64,000 nt of DNA from Anaeramoeba flamelloides (GCA_027625915.1 JANTQA010000032.1:11424001-11488000); one strand, 5' to 3'; positions 1 through 12,848 are shown, counted from the stretch's first letter. Notes: generated from the letters alone by a model not told the origin. Translations and numbers: made by a program.

Positions 1-332
1 GGAATCAAAGAAATAAACCCAATAAATCTATATTCCCAGAGATTTATTAAAAAAATTTCCTATTACCTGAAACAAATCCGAATTGGATGAAATAAATGAA
101 AAATTCAATTACAAGTTATTTTGGAGAATTCATTTAGAAATATGAATTAATTTGCGTACTCAAAAATAGTTCAAAATAAAACTTTTTATATAAAGTATTT
201 AAAAAAATGAAGGAAGAACGACAAATTGTATAGGGTATAAAACTTAAGATGGTAAAAACCCTTTTTTTCAACTTTACTTTATTAATTCTTTCATTTTTTT
301 AATTATTATTTAAAAATATCATATACCAGAAA
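1..332. other. intergenic, no gene recognised
   Basis: A+T-rich sequence with stops in all frames. A short stretch near 60-160 reads somewhat like protein in one frame, but it is too short and interrupted to call. No RNA gene or repeat end is recognised here. Confidence 0.4.
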
Positions 333-1049
333 TAAACTATTTTTCAAACAAAAGGGCACACCTCTCAAATAGTCAATATCATCGAATTTGATTGTTAATA
401 AGATAATTACTTATTGGTGATTTTCATTATTCATTTTTTCATTTTTTGCTTTTTTTATTTTTGGATATTGAACAGTTGGAAAATGAAAAAGCAAGATCAG
501 AAAAAACCAATTTGGAAATAATCTACCTGTGTATAAACTGAAACAGTTTAAGTTTGATTTCGAATGAGTTAGAAATAGGAATTAAGAAAGACCATTATTG
601 GATTGATACATGGAACAAAGAAAAGAGAAATAAAGAAAAAACATTCCAACAAAATACCCAGATGAATTGTGGCTTTATATTGAATATGAGACTTTATATT
701 GAATATGAGACTTTAAAGAACAAAAGTTTGACATGTAAAGAATTATCAATAAAATGTTGAGAACTTTTTCCCAATTCGCCTTGTTCAAAGGTTTTTATTG
801 GGTTTATAATTTTTTTCATTACAATTTACAAAACGAAATTTCTCATTTCAAATAAAAGGGCACACCAATTTTTAAAATATTGAATTATAATTTTTATTGT
901 TTAGTTTTAATGAGTTTTAAAGATTCGGTTGAGTGTTTTTTTATGTTTTAAAGCGTTTCTTAGATTTTAGAATGATACTACAATTAATTTGATTCATTTA
1001 TGAATAATTCTTAAAATTTTTTGTGCCCTTTTATTTGAAAAAGAGTTTA
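333..1049. mobile_element. TIR element, family B
   Basis: The left end reads TAAACTATTTTTCAAACAAA followed by AGGGCACA. The right end near 1020-1049 is its reverse complement (TGTGCCC, then TTATTTG, then AGAGTTTA). The outermost bases resemble family A. A second copy of the AAAAGGGCACACC motif near 855-870 suggests an internal end or two abutting copies. A short reading frame inside (554-760) contains a 19-bp tandem duplication at about 683-720 and has no recognisable domain. Probably a non-autonomous DNA transposon. Confidence 0.6.
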
Positions 1050-2027
1050 GTATATCAATTTTTTTATTACAATATTAATAAATATTGTGAAAGGAAAACT
1101 TTCAAATGATTCATTTTTGAATAAATTGACACCACTCATTATTGGGAAAATCTACTCTCTATCCTAAAACATATTTGAAAAAGAAATTTTTTCATAGATT
1201 ACCGTATTCATAATAAAATATTTTTTTCTTCAATAATATTTATAATTGATATATTAAGAGGGATTTGAAAGGAATAGTACTAATTTGATTTACTTTTAAT
1301 TACTTTAAATACTTTTATTGGAGACGAACATATTGTAACACCATTCCTTAACCCCCCCAATATATTAATGAATTATTATTACAAAAAAAAAATCTAAATG
1401 AATTTTGGTTTGTTTTTAAAAATAAGTGTTTTATTGTAAAAAAAAAACGATTACATCCTTTAAATAAAATTATTAATGAAAAGAAATAGGTAGTTTGTTT
1501 TGTTAATATTCAAAACATTACAGGGTTTTTTAGGATATCTTTGAAATAACTTTTTCAGATACTTATGAAATAGTGCGCTTACATATTTACCAAAGGATTC
1601 ATGGTCAAATATACAAATATTAAAATTTGTTATTTTATACAAAAACTATTTTTTTTTTTCTTTTTAATTTTTAATTTCTTGTAAAACACCTAAGAACAAA
1701 AGAGTGGCAATTTACTGTAGTATTGATTATTAGGGAAATTATCCAAGTTATTAAGTTTATTCTTACTTCAATACAATTGATGAACTTGTATAAAAAACCC
1801 ATTTGATAAATATCCTCCGAGGTGGAGTTTTAACAATTTGGATAGTGAAATTTAAAAGTAAAACAGAAAATCAAAATTAATAAAAATCATTTATTTAAAA
1901 TTTGTATAGAGACCATAAATGTTTTCTGTAATATAAAGGGATTGTTTTTTATTTTCACATAGCATAAGTATTCATTTTGAAAATATACTTTGAATTAGGA
2001 TATAATACTGATAAAATTTTGAAAATA
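1050..2027. other. intergenic, no gene supported
   Basis: No confident feature. A 60-codon minus-strand frame at 1460-1642 has a short stretch faintly like a heat-shock-factor winged helix (DHESFGKYV), but neither the preceding helix nor the conserved FSSFVRQLN block is present. Left unannotated. Confidence 0.35.
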
Positions 2028-2223
2028 CAGTCAGTTTCAAATTTAAGGTACAAACTTTCAACAAAATTTAAGTAACAAAAAAATACCAAATTAAGACATA
2101 AAATTAGGAATTTTTTTTTTATACAAATTATTTTACTAGAATTTGAATTTTGTCCCTTAATTTGAGATTTTTTTGTGCCTTAAATTTAGTTGAAAGTTTG
2201 TACCTTAAAAGTGAAACTGACTG
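2028..2223. mobile_element. palindromic mariner-type MITE, family E copy 1
   Basis: A 196-bp element whose ends are CAGTCAGTTTCA and TGAAACTGACTG, flanked on both sides by TA. The two halves are long inverted repeats containing repeated TTTAAGG-ACAAACTTTCAAC units. CAGT ends plus a TA target duplication are the hallmark of Tc1/mariner-mobilised MITEs. No coding capacity. Other copies are at 4640, 26675 and 39037. Confidence 0.8.
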
Positions 2224-2973
2224 TAATAAAACGTAAATTGACCATATTGAAAAAAAGTGTAACACGTTAAAATTTAAAATAGAATTGTTTATGCGTATCC
2301 TTATTACTGAAAAGGGAAAAGCAAACTCAATAAAAAAAAGAAATAAACTAATAAAGTTAAATATTTCATTATATTATAACCAATCAAATCAACAAAAAAA
2401 TTGTTAACTCTACTTTCATATCAAAATCAAATCAACAGTTTGAGATATCTCAAAAATAGGTAAATTTTCGAAAAATTTTTAGTAGAATTGATCAAACCAA
2501 ATCAAAACCAGACCAAAAGGAAATGTTCAAAAAACTGTTGTTGTGGAAAATCCTTCCTTTTTGTATTTAGTCTTACAATATTTTTTTTTCCCCATTGGTT
2601 TTACTTTGAATTATCAGGTTCTCTTAAGTTTCCCAATTTGAAAACAATATTTTACTTTTTTTCACAAAACACAAAAACAATTTTCTTTCGTAGTCACCTT
2701 GCTGTAACTTTAATAATTTGTGAACTCTTTTTTAAGAAAGATAAATGATAATACATAAATCTATGTTAGTAATTTAGAATTGTTCAATAGCATAGATTGA
2801 TAACTAACCAAATAGGAAGAAAAAATATGAAAGGGAAAGATTAATTTGTAGTGTGCTAATTTCTGGTTTTTTTACAACCCAAAAACTTAAGAATCAATTT
2901 ACTATCAAAGAAAGAAAACATTTATTTTTTTCCATTTCATTTCACTACCAAAACTTTTTGTGAATCAGATCAA
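2224..2973. other. upstream region of the RIO1 gene
   Basis: A+T-rich sequence preceding the RIO1 start codon. An 86-codon frame at 2488-2748 is Phe- and Lys-rich, shows no domain and is probably chance. The bases just before the ATG (ATCAAATG) give no unusual start signal. No promoter element could be recognised with confidence. Confidence 0.35.
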
Positions 2974-5438
2974 ATGAGCGACGACAATTATTATTACGAA
3001 GACGAAGAAGACGACTTTTATTTACAAAACCCAAAAAACTTTGCAAAGACGGAGAAGTCTGATCCATTAAAGAAGTTTAAAAATAAAGTAAAATTTGAGA
3101 AATATGTCTTTGAAGATGAGCTAAATGTAAACTTTCAAGACTCTGTAACCAACAAAGTTCTGATAAAGCAGAAAGAAAATGACAAAAGAAAAATTAGGCA
3201 CAAGTCAAAAGAAGATCGTGCTACAACAGAACAAGTGCTTGATCCTCGAACAAGAAAAATCCTCTACAAATTAATGAATAAAGGTGTTGTCACTTCGATT
3301 CATGGCTGTCTTTCAACAGGTAAATAGTTTTGCCTTTTATAATATGTTCTTTTTTTTTTTTTTTTTTTTTTGGATCACCAAAATTCTTCAAACAACTAAA
3401 CAAAGCAATACCAAACAAATTAGTGTTTAGGATCTTTGGTAAATTGTTTAAATTCAATTAAGACTATCGACACACTTTAAATTATTCTTTTTTATTTTTT
3501 TTTTGAAATGATTACGTGATTACCAATTTCAACAAAATAGCCTTTGAGATTTAAATTTCTTTATATTTTCTTATTGCTCACAAATGAAGCAATTCAATTT
3601 TTTTTCACAGAACCAAGAAGAAATTGAAGTTCTTGATGTTTTAGATTTCAATGTAATAAAATATCTACTGATTATCTTTTTTCAATCTGAAATCTGACCC
3701 TTCGTTTCGTTTAGGATTTCTCAGTACACCTAAGTTACTATTTGTTTCAAAATAAATTGAACAAAATTTTCATTCAGCTTAACAAAAAAAAGTTTTTAAT
3801 ATAAATTGGGAAACCTTTCAAATTTTTAAAATCTTAAAACCAGCCTAAATTATTAATTTCCTCTGAGAGAATTGAGCCTTTTGGTTGGTTTGTTTTAATT
3901 CTTGGAATGTAATGTATTTTTTGGAAAGCTGAATGAAACTATTGATCTTTTTATTTTACAATTCATGGTATACCCATATATAACACAAAAAAGAACCAAT
4001 CAAATATAAAGAGAATAAAAATTACGATCTATTTCTTTGAATTTACTTGTATTTGAAGAATAAAGGGGAATTAATTTTCATTTGATTATCATTTTTATTA
4101 TTCAAATACCAGCAGTAATTGTTTAAAAAAAATATGAAAACGAAGTGAAAATTAATGCCCATTTATTATTAAAACACAGGTAATAAAAAACATTATTTCT
4201 TTTTTGATGATCTAGTTACTTGAAGTGGACATATTTCATACCCGAGGAGTGGTTTGACACCAAAAAAAAGATATTGTGAATTGAGCTTCTTTTAATTCAC
4301 AAAATTCAAATAACAAAAAAATTCTAAAGTTGGTTCACAGGATCTCTTTGACAAAAAATACAATTAAAAAAAAAAAAGTTTCAAAGTATTCTCAATTTAA
4401 AAAACAGCTTAAATAAGTAAAACAAATCACAAAGATCTCATTTATAAAAATAAAATTGCAAAGTCGAACAAAAAATTCCAACAAACAATCAAGAATGATT
4501 CAAACAATAAAAAAAAAAATTACATTGGATTTTAAATCCAAAAATTTCATTAACAAAAAAAAGTTTATAAAAAATACAACTAAAAAATTCAAATTACAAA
4601 AAAAAATTACAGTTTCCCAATAACAAAAATTCAAATATCGAAAAAAACTCTAAAGTCACAATTTTGAAGGAAAATTAAAACACAAAAAAATTTCAAGTTA
4701 AGGCACCTTTTTTGAAAATAATTATTACTTGATTTATATTCCTCGAATATGGATTAATGTGCCTTAATTGGTGATTTTTTTGTACCTTAAATTTCGTTGA
4801 AAGTGTGTGACTTAAAAGTGGAACTATCTGTAAAAAAAATTCACCAAGGCTTAATTACACAATTCAAATTTTGAAAAAAATAATGTTTTCTTTTACAAGA
4901 TTTTCATATACTTCAATTTCTTCGATTTAAAACAAATTGTTTTCATTACTGGCGTTTGAATTCTAAATGGGAAATAATTTTCACTTCCTTTTCAATTTCC
5001 TTTTTTCAAATAGAGTCACAAATTATACCCTACTTTTTTGAAAACTAAACTCCATTTCACTCAAAGGGGCCCAGCCAAAAATGAAAAAGTCACTTTATTT
5101 TTAAGAATCAACCAAACTTAGATTGTTTAGAAATACGAGAAATAATAAACTTCTTATAAGAGTCCATAATTATAAAAGAAACCCCTGAAAAAAACCATAA
5201 ATTTCAAAAAAAAAAAAATGTTAAAAAATTTTTTGGGCCCATTCATTGGAACGTCTCGTGCAAAATTCTCAATTTCTTTAGGAAATTAAAATCGTTGATA
5301 ATAAGATTTTTTACTTGTAAATGTATGAATTTTAAAAGAACATACAAAGCTTAACTTTTCTTAATGTTTATTTCGTTTTTCAAACTTTTTTTTTTTTCAA
5401 AGTTAATTTTTAAAAAAAAAAATAAAAAAGAAAAGAAG

Positions 5439-5491
<53 letters not shown>

Positions 5492-8400
5492 AAAAAAACA
5501 AAATTTTACAAAATGAGAAAAAATGATTTTGATCTAAAAATTGAAAATTTTAGTTTGATAAGAGTAATGAATTAAACTAATAGAATGTCTTCCATTTCTT
5601 CAATAAAACTGGGCCCCTTTGACTGAAAAAGAGTTTATATTATAAAAACAAAAATATAGAAAATGAAAGTGAAAATTTTTTCTCGTTTAGAATTCAAATA
5701 CCAGTAAGTACAACTCGGTTTAATCCACTGAAATACATTTTATGATTGGTTTTTAACCATCTGTATTTGCAAAACAATACTTAAAATTTCTTGGGGAAAG
5801 AATAAACTTATTAATACATCCAATTGGTTACATTATTGTCATTCCTTTTGAAATCAGGAGGTTCATGATTTATTTTTTTCTTAATGTTTTTATTTCTTGG
5901 AAAGATCGATGAAAATTTTGACCTTTTTATTTTTAAATTAATAGTATTATGGAATTAACAGTATTATGAAATTAAAATCAATTGTAATATTAAATTAAAA
6001 TTCTTTACAAAACTTTAAATTCAATTTGTTTTTTTTTTTTTTTTAAAATCCTTAGGAAAAGAAGCAAATGTTTATTACGCTGAAAGAAATGAAAAATCAT
6101 TAGCCATTAAAATTTATAAAACTTCAATTTTGGTTTTTAAAGATAGAGATAGATATGTAACCGGTGAATTCAGATGGAGAAGTGGCTACGCAAAGCATAA
6201 TCCTAGAAAAATGGTCTCACTTTGGGCTGAAAAAGAAAAAAGAAATTTACATCGTTTGAATGATGCAAAGATCCCTTCTCCAATTCCTTATGAAGTCAAA
6301 AGTAATGTTTTAGTTATGGATTTTATTGGGAAACAATCCTACCCCGCGCCCAGACTAAAAGATATCAAATTAAAACCTCGAAGATATCGAAAGCTTTATT
6401 GGCAAATGATTAAAATCATTCGAAAAATGTTTGTTGATGCGAAATTAGTTCATGCAGATCTTTCTGAAGTATGCTTCAATTTCAATTTCATTTTCATTTT
6501 TTCTATTTAGAGAATTGGATTTCAGTTCTCACAGAACATAAAATAAAGATATTCCTTAAATCAGTTTATCAGAGAAAAATAATTACTCAGTAATAAGTGT
6601 CTTGTATCCTTATTTACTTTAAAATTTTTTTGTTTAGCACCAAAACAGATTTACTTTCAGAAGAAAGTTCTGCGAAGTGTATACAATAAAACACTACAAA
6701 AATAGTTTCATTAATTCTAATTAACAAATAAGATTCAGATTAATAGCAAAAAAAAAAAAAATAATTGTTAAGGGATTAGCGCACAATGAACAACACTAAA
6801 ATGAAAGTATATTATTATTGATTGTAAATCACATTTGTGATCCATGGATCAAATGTCTCCAATCAATTCTATTAATAAAATAGTAACAAAAGTTGATCTT
6901 CAATTAAAAATGATTCGTTGGATTATTAAAAAATCAAGAATTTTGGAAAAAAATTTGTATTTAGAAACTAATTTAAAGGTTGAATTCTCAATATTCAGAC
7001 TTCAAAATTGAAAAATATCTTTCTTAAATTTATCTTAAAATGTAGATTAGTTGCTAATATGTACAATTTTTTTTTTTAAAATCAAATAATGAACCAATAG
7101 ACATTATTTCGAGAACTTATTTTCAGAAATATTTTGGTAAATATATTGACAATACAACAAGTTTCAGAAAAAAGGAAATACAAATATTTAATATTTCTAT
7201 TTTTGTGTTTATAATTATTGAGTTAATCTTTGAAATTAAAAAATTTTCAAAAATAGCATCTTTTCTTGGAAGTTCTAAATATTAATTTTAATAAATAATA
7301 AAATACTCTTATTTGGGTTCGATCTTTCGATTTAGAAAAGGAATTAAAAAAAATTTCCAAAACGAAAATTTTTAATTGTGATCTTTAGTAAAAAATCTAA
7401 TAATTTATTGTGCAATAATATTTATAATAAACCATTTTCCAGTCAAAGGGGCCCAGTTATAATGTGTGAATTACATGTATTTAAAGGGTTTACATGGATA
7501 TTAGAAGAAAAAATTTATTTTGGAAATTCCAAAATTGAAATCATTTTTTCACAATTTTGCACATTTTCACTTTTTTTTTCGATTTTTTTTATAAATACCT
7601 AATTCATTTCTAAATTTTTTTTTTATTGCAAGGCCGATATTCAATTCGTAAAAATGCTTTATTCTGAGATTATTAATAAAGTAGAAATCATTGTAGAGAA
7701 ATCATTTTAATTTCTATTGGGATTTTATTTAGATCTTAAATTGGAGATCAAATTGAACGAATTGTTGTTTTTCTCAATAGAGCTCTAAGAATTTGAGTTT
7801 TTTTCTATTTTTAAGAAAATCTATTGATTAATTAGTTTCATTTCAGGTGGATATCAACAATTCTTTGATTTTTTGTCTTCTACTTATTTCTTATTTAATT
7901 TTCAAAGTTCATTTATAAAAAATAATTGATCTTTGAAAAAAATATTGGGCACCTTTGACTGAAACAAAGTTTAGATTTTTTAGAACCATTTGAACTATAT
8001 GGTACTAATATGATTTATCATCAATTATAACATACTTTACTCATAGACGAATCTAGTGTGGCGCTAATTCCATAAGAACCCTCATTCCAAAAAAAGTGTG
8101 ACAAATTTTTCTTCACATTTCTTTATTAAATTTAACCCAATTCCTATAAATCTATTTAAATATCAAAATTGTTATTCATCATTAATCGATTTCTTCATAA
8201 TAATCCAATTTATTTATTTGTTTGTTGGGTTACATGAAATAAAGGTATGAAAGTTTGGTGTCTCAATTTTATAAAAAATATTTTTTAGCGTAAAAATTGA
8301 TTAGTTATTTTGTTCTTTTTAATCCTAATTTTTTTTTTTTCCAAAGGAGAGATTTAATCTAAATAAATTTTCTAATCTAAGAAAAGCTTATAACCGTATT

Positions 8401-10616
8401 TTATTGTTTAAAAAATTGTTAGTACCCTTGCAATATTTTCCTTTTTTTTGGTGATCCTCAAGTAATTTCTTTTGTATAAAAAAAGTGGGATTTTTTTTAC
8501 ATTTCATATAAAATTCTCTTGTTAATTGGTTCGATTCGTAAATTGGGTATAAAATAAAGTGAAATATTAATACTGGGTGAATCGACACCTATTGTATATA
8601 TTCCTAACATAAACTAAAATTCAACTTTTTTGACACAGTTAAAACCGATAAAAGAATCACAATAATACAATTTCATTCAATTTGAAATTAATTTTGATTT
8701 TTGTAAAATATGAAAATCATTTTGTCATTTTTAATTGTTTTTTGTTTTCATTTCATTTTTCCAATTACATCAATAATTTAGATTCGATGGAAATTTTTTT
8801 ATTGAATGCTTGATATTTGGTTAAAGTTGAGTTTCTTTAAAATAGAAAATAACAAAATAAAATTAGTTGATGGTAGCTATCATTTGATCTTTACATAATC
8901 CTAATAGAATTTTTACAAATTTAGCAATGCATTTTTTTGTTTTGCTCTCTACAAAGATTTTTTAACACACTCTTGATTTATACTTATTGATAATTGTTTA
9001 TTTTTTGTTTTAGGGGTATTTTCATTTATAAATAATTGTTAAAATTTCAATTAGCTCGTGATTCTAATTTGGTATTTTTTTTCGAGAATTTATTTAATAC
9101 TATTTTTTTTTTTTTTCAAAAATTGAATTTTGAGTGAGTCAAAAATTTTAAATTGGGGTTTGTTTTTGAAGTACAAAATAATATGTACTGATTTAATTAG
9201 CATTGTTATTTCTCTTCATTTTATACCATTCATTTATCAATAGACCCACTACCAAAGAGAATATTTATGGATTGTTAAAAAAATTGTACACTTTTTGGAA
9301 ATATCTTATTATCCATTTTTATTCTCGTTCAAAATGAAAACAAATACTATACAAACACAGTGGATAGTTTTTCATTTAAAAACTTTTGAATATTTTTAAT
9401 TCAATTTTACATTTTTTTACTTTATTGGATTTAGATCTGATTTTTACATTCTATTTTTTTTTATAATAAAAACAAAATCCCACAATAATCTTAAATGAAT
9501 GATTTACATTTTTTTTTTAATATTTAGCCGTTTTTTCAATATATTTTACTAAACAATTTTCATTAAATTCTATTTTGATTTATCTATTTATCAAACCAAT
9601 CAAACAATTAATACATTTACCTATTTACCTATTTATCTACATAATATTTAACAATGAACAATCATGAAATAGTATAATTTATTATATATGGATAAAACAA
9701 TTTATGTGATCGACGTTAGTCAATCAGTTGAACGGGATCATCCAAACGCCTTTGTATTTTTAAGAAAAGATTGTTTTAATATAAATAATTTTTTCAATAA
9801 AAAGGGAGTAAAAACTTTAACAACAAAAGAACTTTTTGATTTTGTTATTTCAAAATCCATTACAGAGGAAAATGAAACAGAATTTGTTAAAAATTTGCAA
9901 AAAATCACGAAAAAAAGAGATAAATTGACCAATGAACAATTAATTCAAGACGAAGCATTTAAAGAAGTTTATATACCTATGAGATTAGACGAAGTGGTTG
10001 ATATTGAACGTGATCTTGATGATATGAAATATGGAGAAACAGAAAATGTATTTTTTTAAATTAATTTTTCTTTATTAATTATTTTGAATATTTTGGTTGA
10101 ATAAATTATATATATTTTTTTCTTCATTAAATCATTATTAAAAAATATTTTTAATTATATAAATAGATACACTATCAAACTGTTTTTGGTTTGGTCATTG
10201 GCTCACAGGAAGAAGGAATCTTAAAAAATATTAAAAAAAAGATAAATAAAAAAAATAAAAATAACATCCAAAAAAATACCAAAGAAAGCGAAGAAAATAA
10301 AAAAAACGAAGAAAATAAACAAAATGAACAAAATGAACAAAACAAAGAAAATGAAGAAAATGAAGAAAATGAAGAAAATGGGGAGGAGGAAGAAGAAGAA
10401 GAAGAAGAAGAAGAAGAGGAGGAGGAGGAAGAAGAAGAAAAGCAGTATATCAGAAGGAAAATTGTAGGATCAAAGGAAGAAATTAGAAAAGAAAAAAGAA
10501 GACACAAACAACAAGTAAAATTGCAAAAAAAGGAAAAAAGAAAAAATAAAATTAAAAAAGGTGTTAAAAAAAGAAAACAAAGAGTAATACAAAGAAAAAA
10601 AAAGGGACATAAATAA
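2974..10616 (+). CDS. RIO1: RIO1 family atypical protein kinase/ATPase (four exons)
   Basis: RIO1 acts in late cytoplasmic maturation of the 40S ribosomal subunit. Exons by GT..AG and family alignment: 2974-3319, 6056-6468, 9673-10047, 10167-10616, joined in frame to 527 residues (human RIOK1 has about 568). Visible motifs are the nucleotide loop [10 protein letters not shown] (114-123, split by intron 1), the ATP-binding lysine in AIKIYKTS (K134), the catalytic loop HADLSE/YN with D250 and N255 (split by intron 2), and the metal-binding Asp of IDVSQSVE (D267). The D250-D267 spacing equals that of human D324-D341. The C-terminal tail beyond about residue 390 is low-complexity K/N/E, including a run of more than 20 Glu codons. 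Introns 1 and 2 are 2.7 and 3.2 kb and packed with transposon copies; intron 3 is 119 bp. Exon boundaries rest on homology and splice consensus, not transcripts. Confidence 0.93.
3749..3957. mobile_element. family J MITE, copy 1 (in RIO1 intron 1)
   Basis: About 210 bp. The left end is AAATTGAACAAAATTTTC followed by ATTCAGCTT; the right end is its reverse complement (AAGCTGAATG...GATCTTTTTATTTT). Related copies are at 32356 and 42833, with single ends near 5885 and 15400. Non-coding. Confidence 0.6.
4640..4830. mobile_element. diverged family E MITE, copy 4 (RIO1 intron 1)
   Basis: The right half (TTTCGTTGAAAGTGTGTG, then ACTATCTG followed by TA) matches family E clearly. The left half is eroded and its terminus is inferred by alignment to the copies at 2028 and 26675. 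Older than the other copies. Confidence 0.5.
4946..5707. mobile_element. family G TIR element with nested A-like element (RIO1 intron 1)
   Basis: The outer ends are TTACTGGCGTTTGAATTC and GAATTCAAATACCAGTAA, an inverted pair, followed inward by TGGGAAATAATTTTCACTT and its complement. Inside it lies an A-type element at 5046-5637 (TAAACTCCATTTCACTCAAA, then GGGGCCCA, with the complementary right end). The interior also holds an A-rich run (about 5441-5490). Similar G ends occur near 4064-4115, 23670 and 61595. Confidence 0.6.
5046..5637. mobile_element. A-like TIR element nested in family G
   Basis: 592 bp with the family A terminal motif CTCAAAGGGGCCCA at the left and TGGGCCCCTTTGACTG at the right. 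The interior differs from the 700-bp family A copies, so it is either a sister family or a recombinant that kept only the ends. Confidence 0.6.
6768..8075. mobile_element. family C TIR element, copy 1, carrying a nested family A copy (RIO1 intron 2)
   Basis: The ends are TTAAGGGATTAGCGC and GCGCTAATTCCATAA, an inverted pair. Subterminal blocks (TGTGATCCATGG-TCAAATGTCTC and CATACTTT-ACTCATAGA) match the copies at 20892, 36596 and 47413. It is 1.3 kb rather than about 760 bp because a family A element (7428-7973) has inserted into it. Confidence 0.75.
7428..7973. mobile_element. family A TIR element, copy 1 (nested in C)
   Basis: Left end TAAACCATTTTCCAGTCAAA followed by GGGGCCCAG; right end GGGCACCTTTGACTG then AAACAAAGTTTA. 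At 546 bp it is shorter than the 700-bp copies, so it has an internal deletion. It sits inside the family C copy, which dates its insertion as later than that of C. Confidence 0.7.
8615..9180. repeat. family K dispersed repeat, copy 1 (RIO1 intron 2)
   Basis: Shares an ordered series of blocks with 20455-20720, 21860-22160 and, in reverse orientation, 43560-44240: CAGTTAAAAC, CACAATAATACAATTTCATTC, a Tyr/Phe-poor T-rich stretch, and GAATTTATTTAATACTATT. No terminal inverted repeat was found and no coding frame is seen. The limits are approximate. Confidence 0.45.
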
Positions 10617-12139
10617 AAATATTCTCAAAATAGAATTTCAATATTAATTTATATGATTTTTTTTATATTTATTAAAAATACTCAAATAATAAATTAATTT
10701 TTTTTTTTTTATTTTTATTAATCTTTTTAATTGGTTTTGACAAATAATTTTTGATCTTTTTTTTTTTTAATATAGAATTGGATTTATACCAGTGTTATTT
10801 TTCTCAAGAAAAAATATTAGAAAAAATATAAAAAATTATGCTATATTTTTCAGATCTACATCACTTGTTATATTTGATATTGTTTGTCAAATGTTGTTGT
10901 ATTGTTATAAGCTTTTCATTTCTGGATAGAAAAAAATAAGCTAAAATTTAATAAAAATTTGGAGAATTTTATTAAAATAAAAATATCTTGAGTAATGATT
11001 TAAAGTGCTGTATTAAGTTCTTTTCTGAGATTGAAAATTCAAATGAGAAAAGTGAAAATTTCTAGTTGAAAAAATATTGAATCATTTTTTCCAAAAAAAA
11101 ATTGGTAGAATTTTAATATTTCTTTTCACTAAAAATCTTATTAATTGGTGCTTTAAAATGAAAAAAAAATGTAGAGTTTTCGAATTAAAACTTTTAACTT
11201 TTGATGACTAAAATAGTTTAAAAAAAGTAGGTAATTTATTAATAGAAATTGGAAAAATTTGTTTCATTTTTTTATTTTTTTAAAAAAAAAAAAATTGACA
11301 GAATTTTTCAAATAGAAAATAACAAATTATTTTTTATTTTTTGAGCAAAGTTTGTTGGTTACTCTGTTTTATGGTACACACTTTCACTCTATTCAATTCC
11401 AATCAGATGACAAATATATTCCAGATGAAGTTCCAATGTACCATGAGATTTTGGAACAAATTTTCAAATGAATGATATATTTTATTTGTTGTTTTTAAAA
11501 TTTATCACTATTTCAGACAAAGATCACAAAGTGTGAAAAAAAAATTGAAATTTTAAAAAATTTTTTGTTTTAGATTTTCTATTTTTTTAATATTTTTTGT
11601 CTCAAAATATAATATCCACTAATGATTTTTTTTTGAAAAAAAAAAAAATCAATAACTACTGATATGGGTAGGTATGTTTATTTAAATGAATATTTGATTG
11701 AAAAATAACAAAGGATACTCAATTAAATTGGGATCTAAAAAGCATTTTTTTTTATTCTTTAAGGTTCTAAAGAAGATATTTTCTGATTTTTATTCACAAG
11801 AAATCTGAAAAATGATTTTCGATTTTGAAAAAATTTTTTTATACGAATTGTTTGGTCTTATATACGAGAATTGTTAAAACAATTCAAATCATATTTGAAA
11901 TAAAAATAAAAAAAAAATAATTGTTAATTTTCAGGATAAAATTACAAAATTCCCGAATATCTTTTAAAAATTTTTATTTTGAAAAATCAAATATTATATT
12001 AGAACAAAAACTCAATTTCTAAGTAAAATTTGAATATGTCTTTTCAACTTTTAAAGTTCACATTATTCTTCTTAAAAAAATGAAGTATTGTTCAATAGGT
12101 TGTATAATCGTTGTTTTTGGTTAGCCAAAAGAATTATCA
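10617..12139. other. repeat-rich intergenic region after RIO1
   Basis: No gene supported. The part from about 11650 to 12130 matches 30700-31180 in the same orientation (blocks such as GGTCTTAT, CAATTC, and the stretch with TTAGAACAAAAACTCAATTTC), so it belongs to the long family I repeat. Around 10790-10930 there is a 51-codon open frame of hydrophobic character, but that length is expected by chance at this base composition. Confidence 0.4.
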
Positions 12140-12848
12140 TAAACTATTTTTCGGTCAAAGGGGCCCAATTGTAATGGTATAATACACCTGTTTAAAGGGT
12201 TTGCATAGATATCAGAAGAAAAATTTTATTTTGGAAATTTTCAAAATTGAAATCATTTTTTAACATTTCTACACATTTTTGTTTTTTTTTTTCGATTTTT
12301 TTTTTAAAAACCTCATTCAGTTGCAGAATTTTTTTTTTATTGCAAGATCAATAGTCACTTGGTAAAAATATGTTATTCCTAGGTTATTGAAACCATGTAG
12401 AAGATTGTTGAGAAATCTATTGATTTCTATTTCAATTCAATTCGATCTTTGATCTTGATATTTGTTTAATAAATGTGAAAATTTTTCACTTCATTTTCAT
12501 ATTCCCCTTTTTAAATAGAGACCACAAATACCAACAAACTTTCTTTGGGGACTTAATTTCTAAAAGAAAAATATGGAAAATGATGTGAAAAATGTTTCAT
12601 ATTTATTATTTAAATACCAGTAGAAGTTCAAAACGAATATTCTTGTTTTTCTCAATAGGACCTAAGAATTTGAGTTTTTCAATTTTTAAGAAAGGCTATT
12701 GATTAATTAGTTTTCTTTCAGACATATATCAACAATTCTTTGAGGTGTATTATTCTGTTTATTTCTTATTTGTTCTTCAAAGGTCAATTATATAAAATAA
12801 TTGATATTTGAAAAAAATGTTGGGTCCCTTTGACTGAAACAGAGTTTA
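12140..12848. mobile_element. family A TIR element, copy 2
   Basis: 709 bp. Left end TAAACTATTTTTCGGTCAAA followed by GGGGCCCA; right end TGGGTCCCTTTGACTG then AAACAGAGTTTA. The interior matches the copies at 44348, 49978, 57355 and 62126 along its length, including a smaller internal inverted pair (TTTTCACTTCATTTTC / GAAAATGATGTGAAAA). No coding capacity. Confidence 0.75.

Noticed and set aside
1460-1642. Possible heat-shock-factor DNA-binding segment on the minus strand
   Set aside because: Only about 15 residues resemble the family and the diagnostic FSSFVRQLN block is absent.
9240-9412. Open stretch in RIO1 intron 2 ([20 protein letters not shown] and onward)
   Set aside because: About 50 codons, which is expected many times by chance at this base composition; no family recognised and the RIO1 protein is complete without it.
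10175-10507. Serine/phenylalanine-rich minus-strand frame of 110 codons
   Set aside because: Complement of the Glu/Lys-rich tail of RIO1 exon 4.
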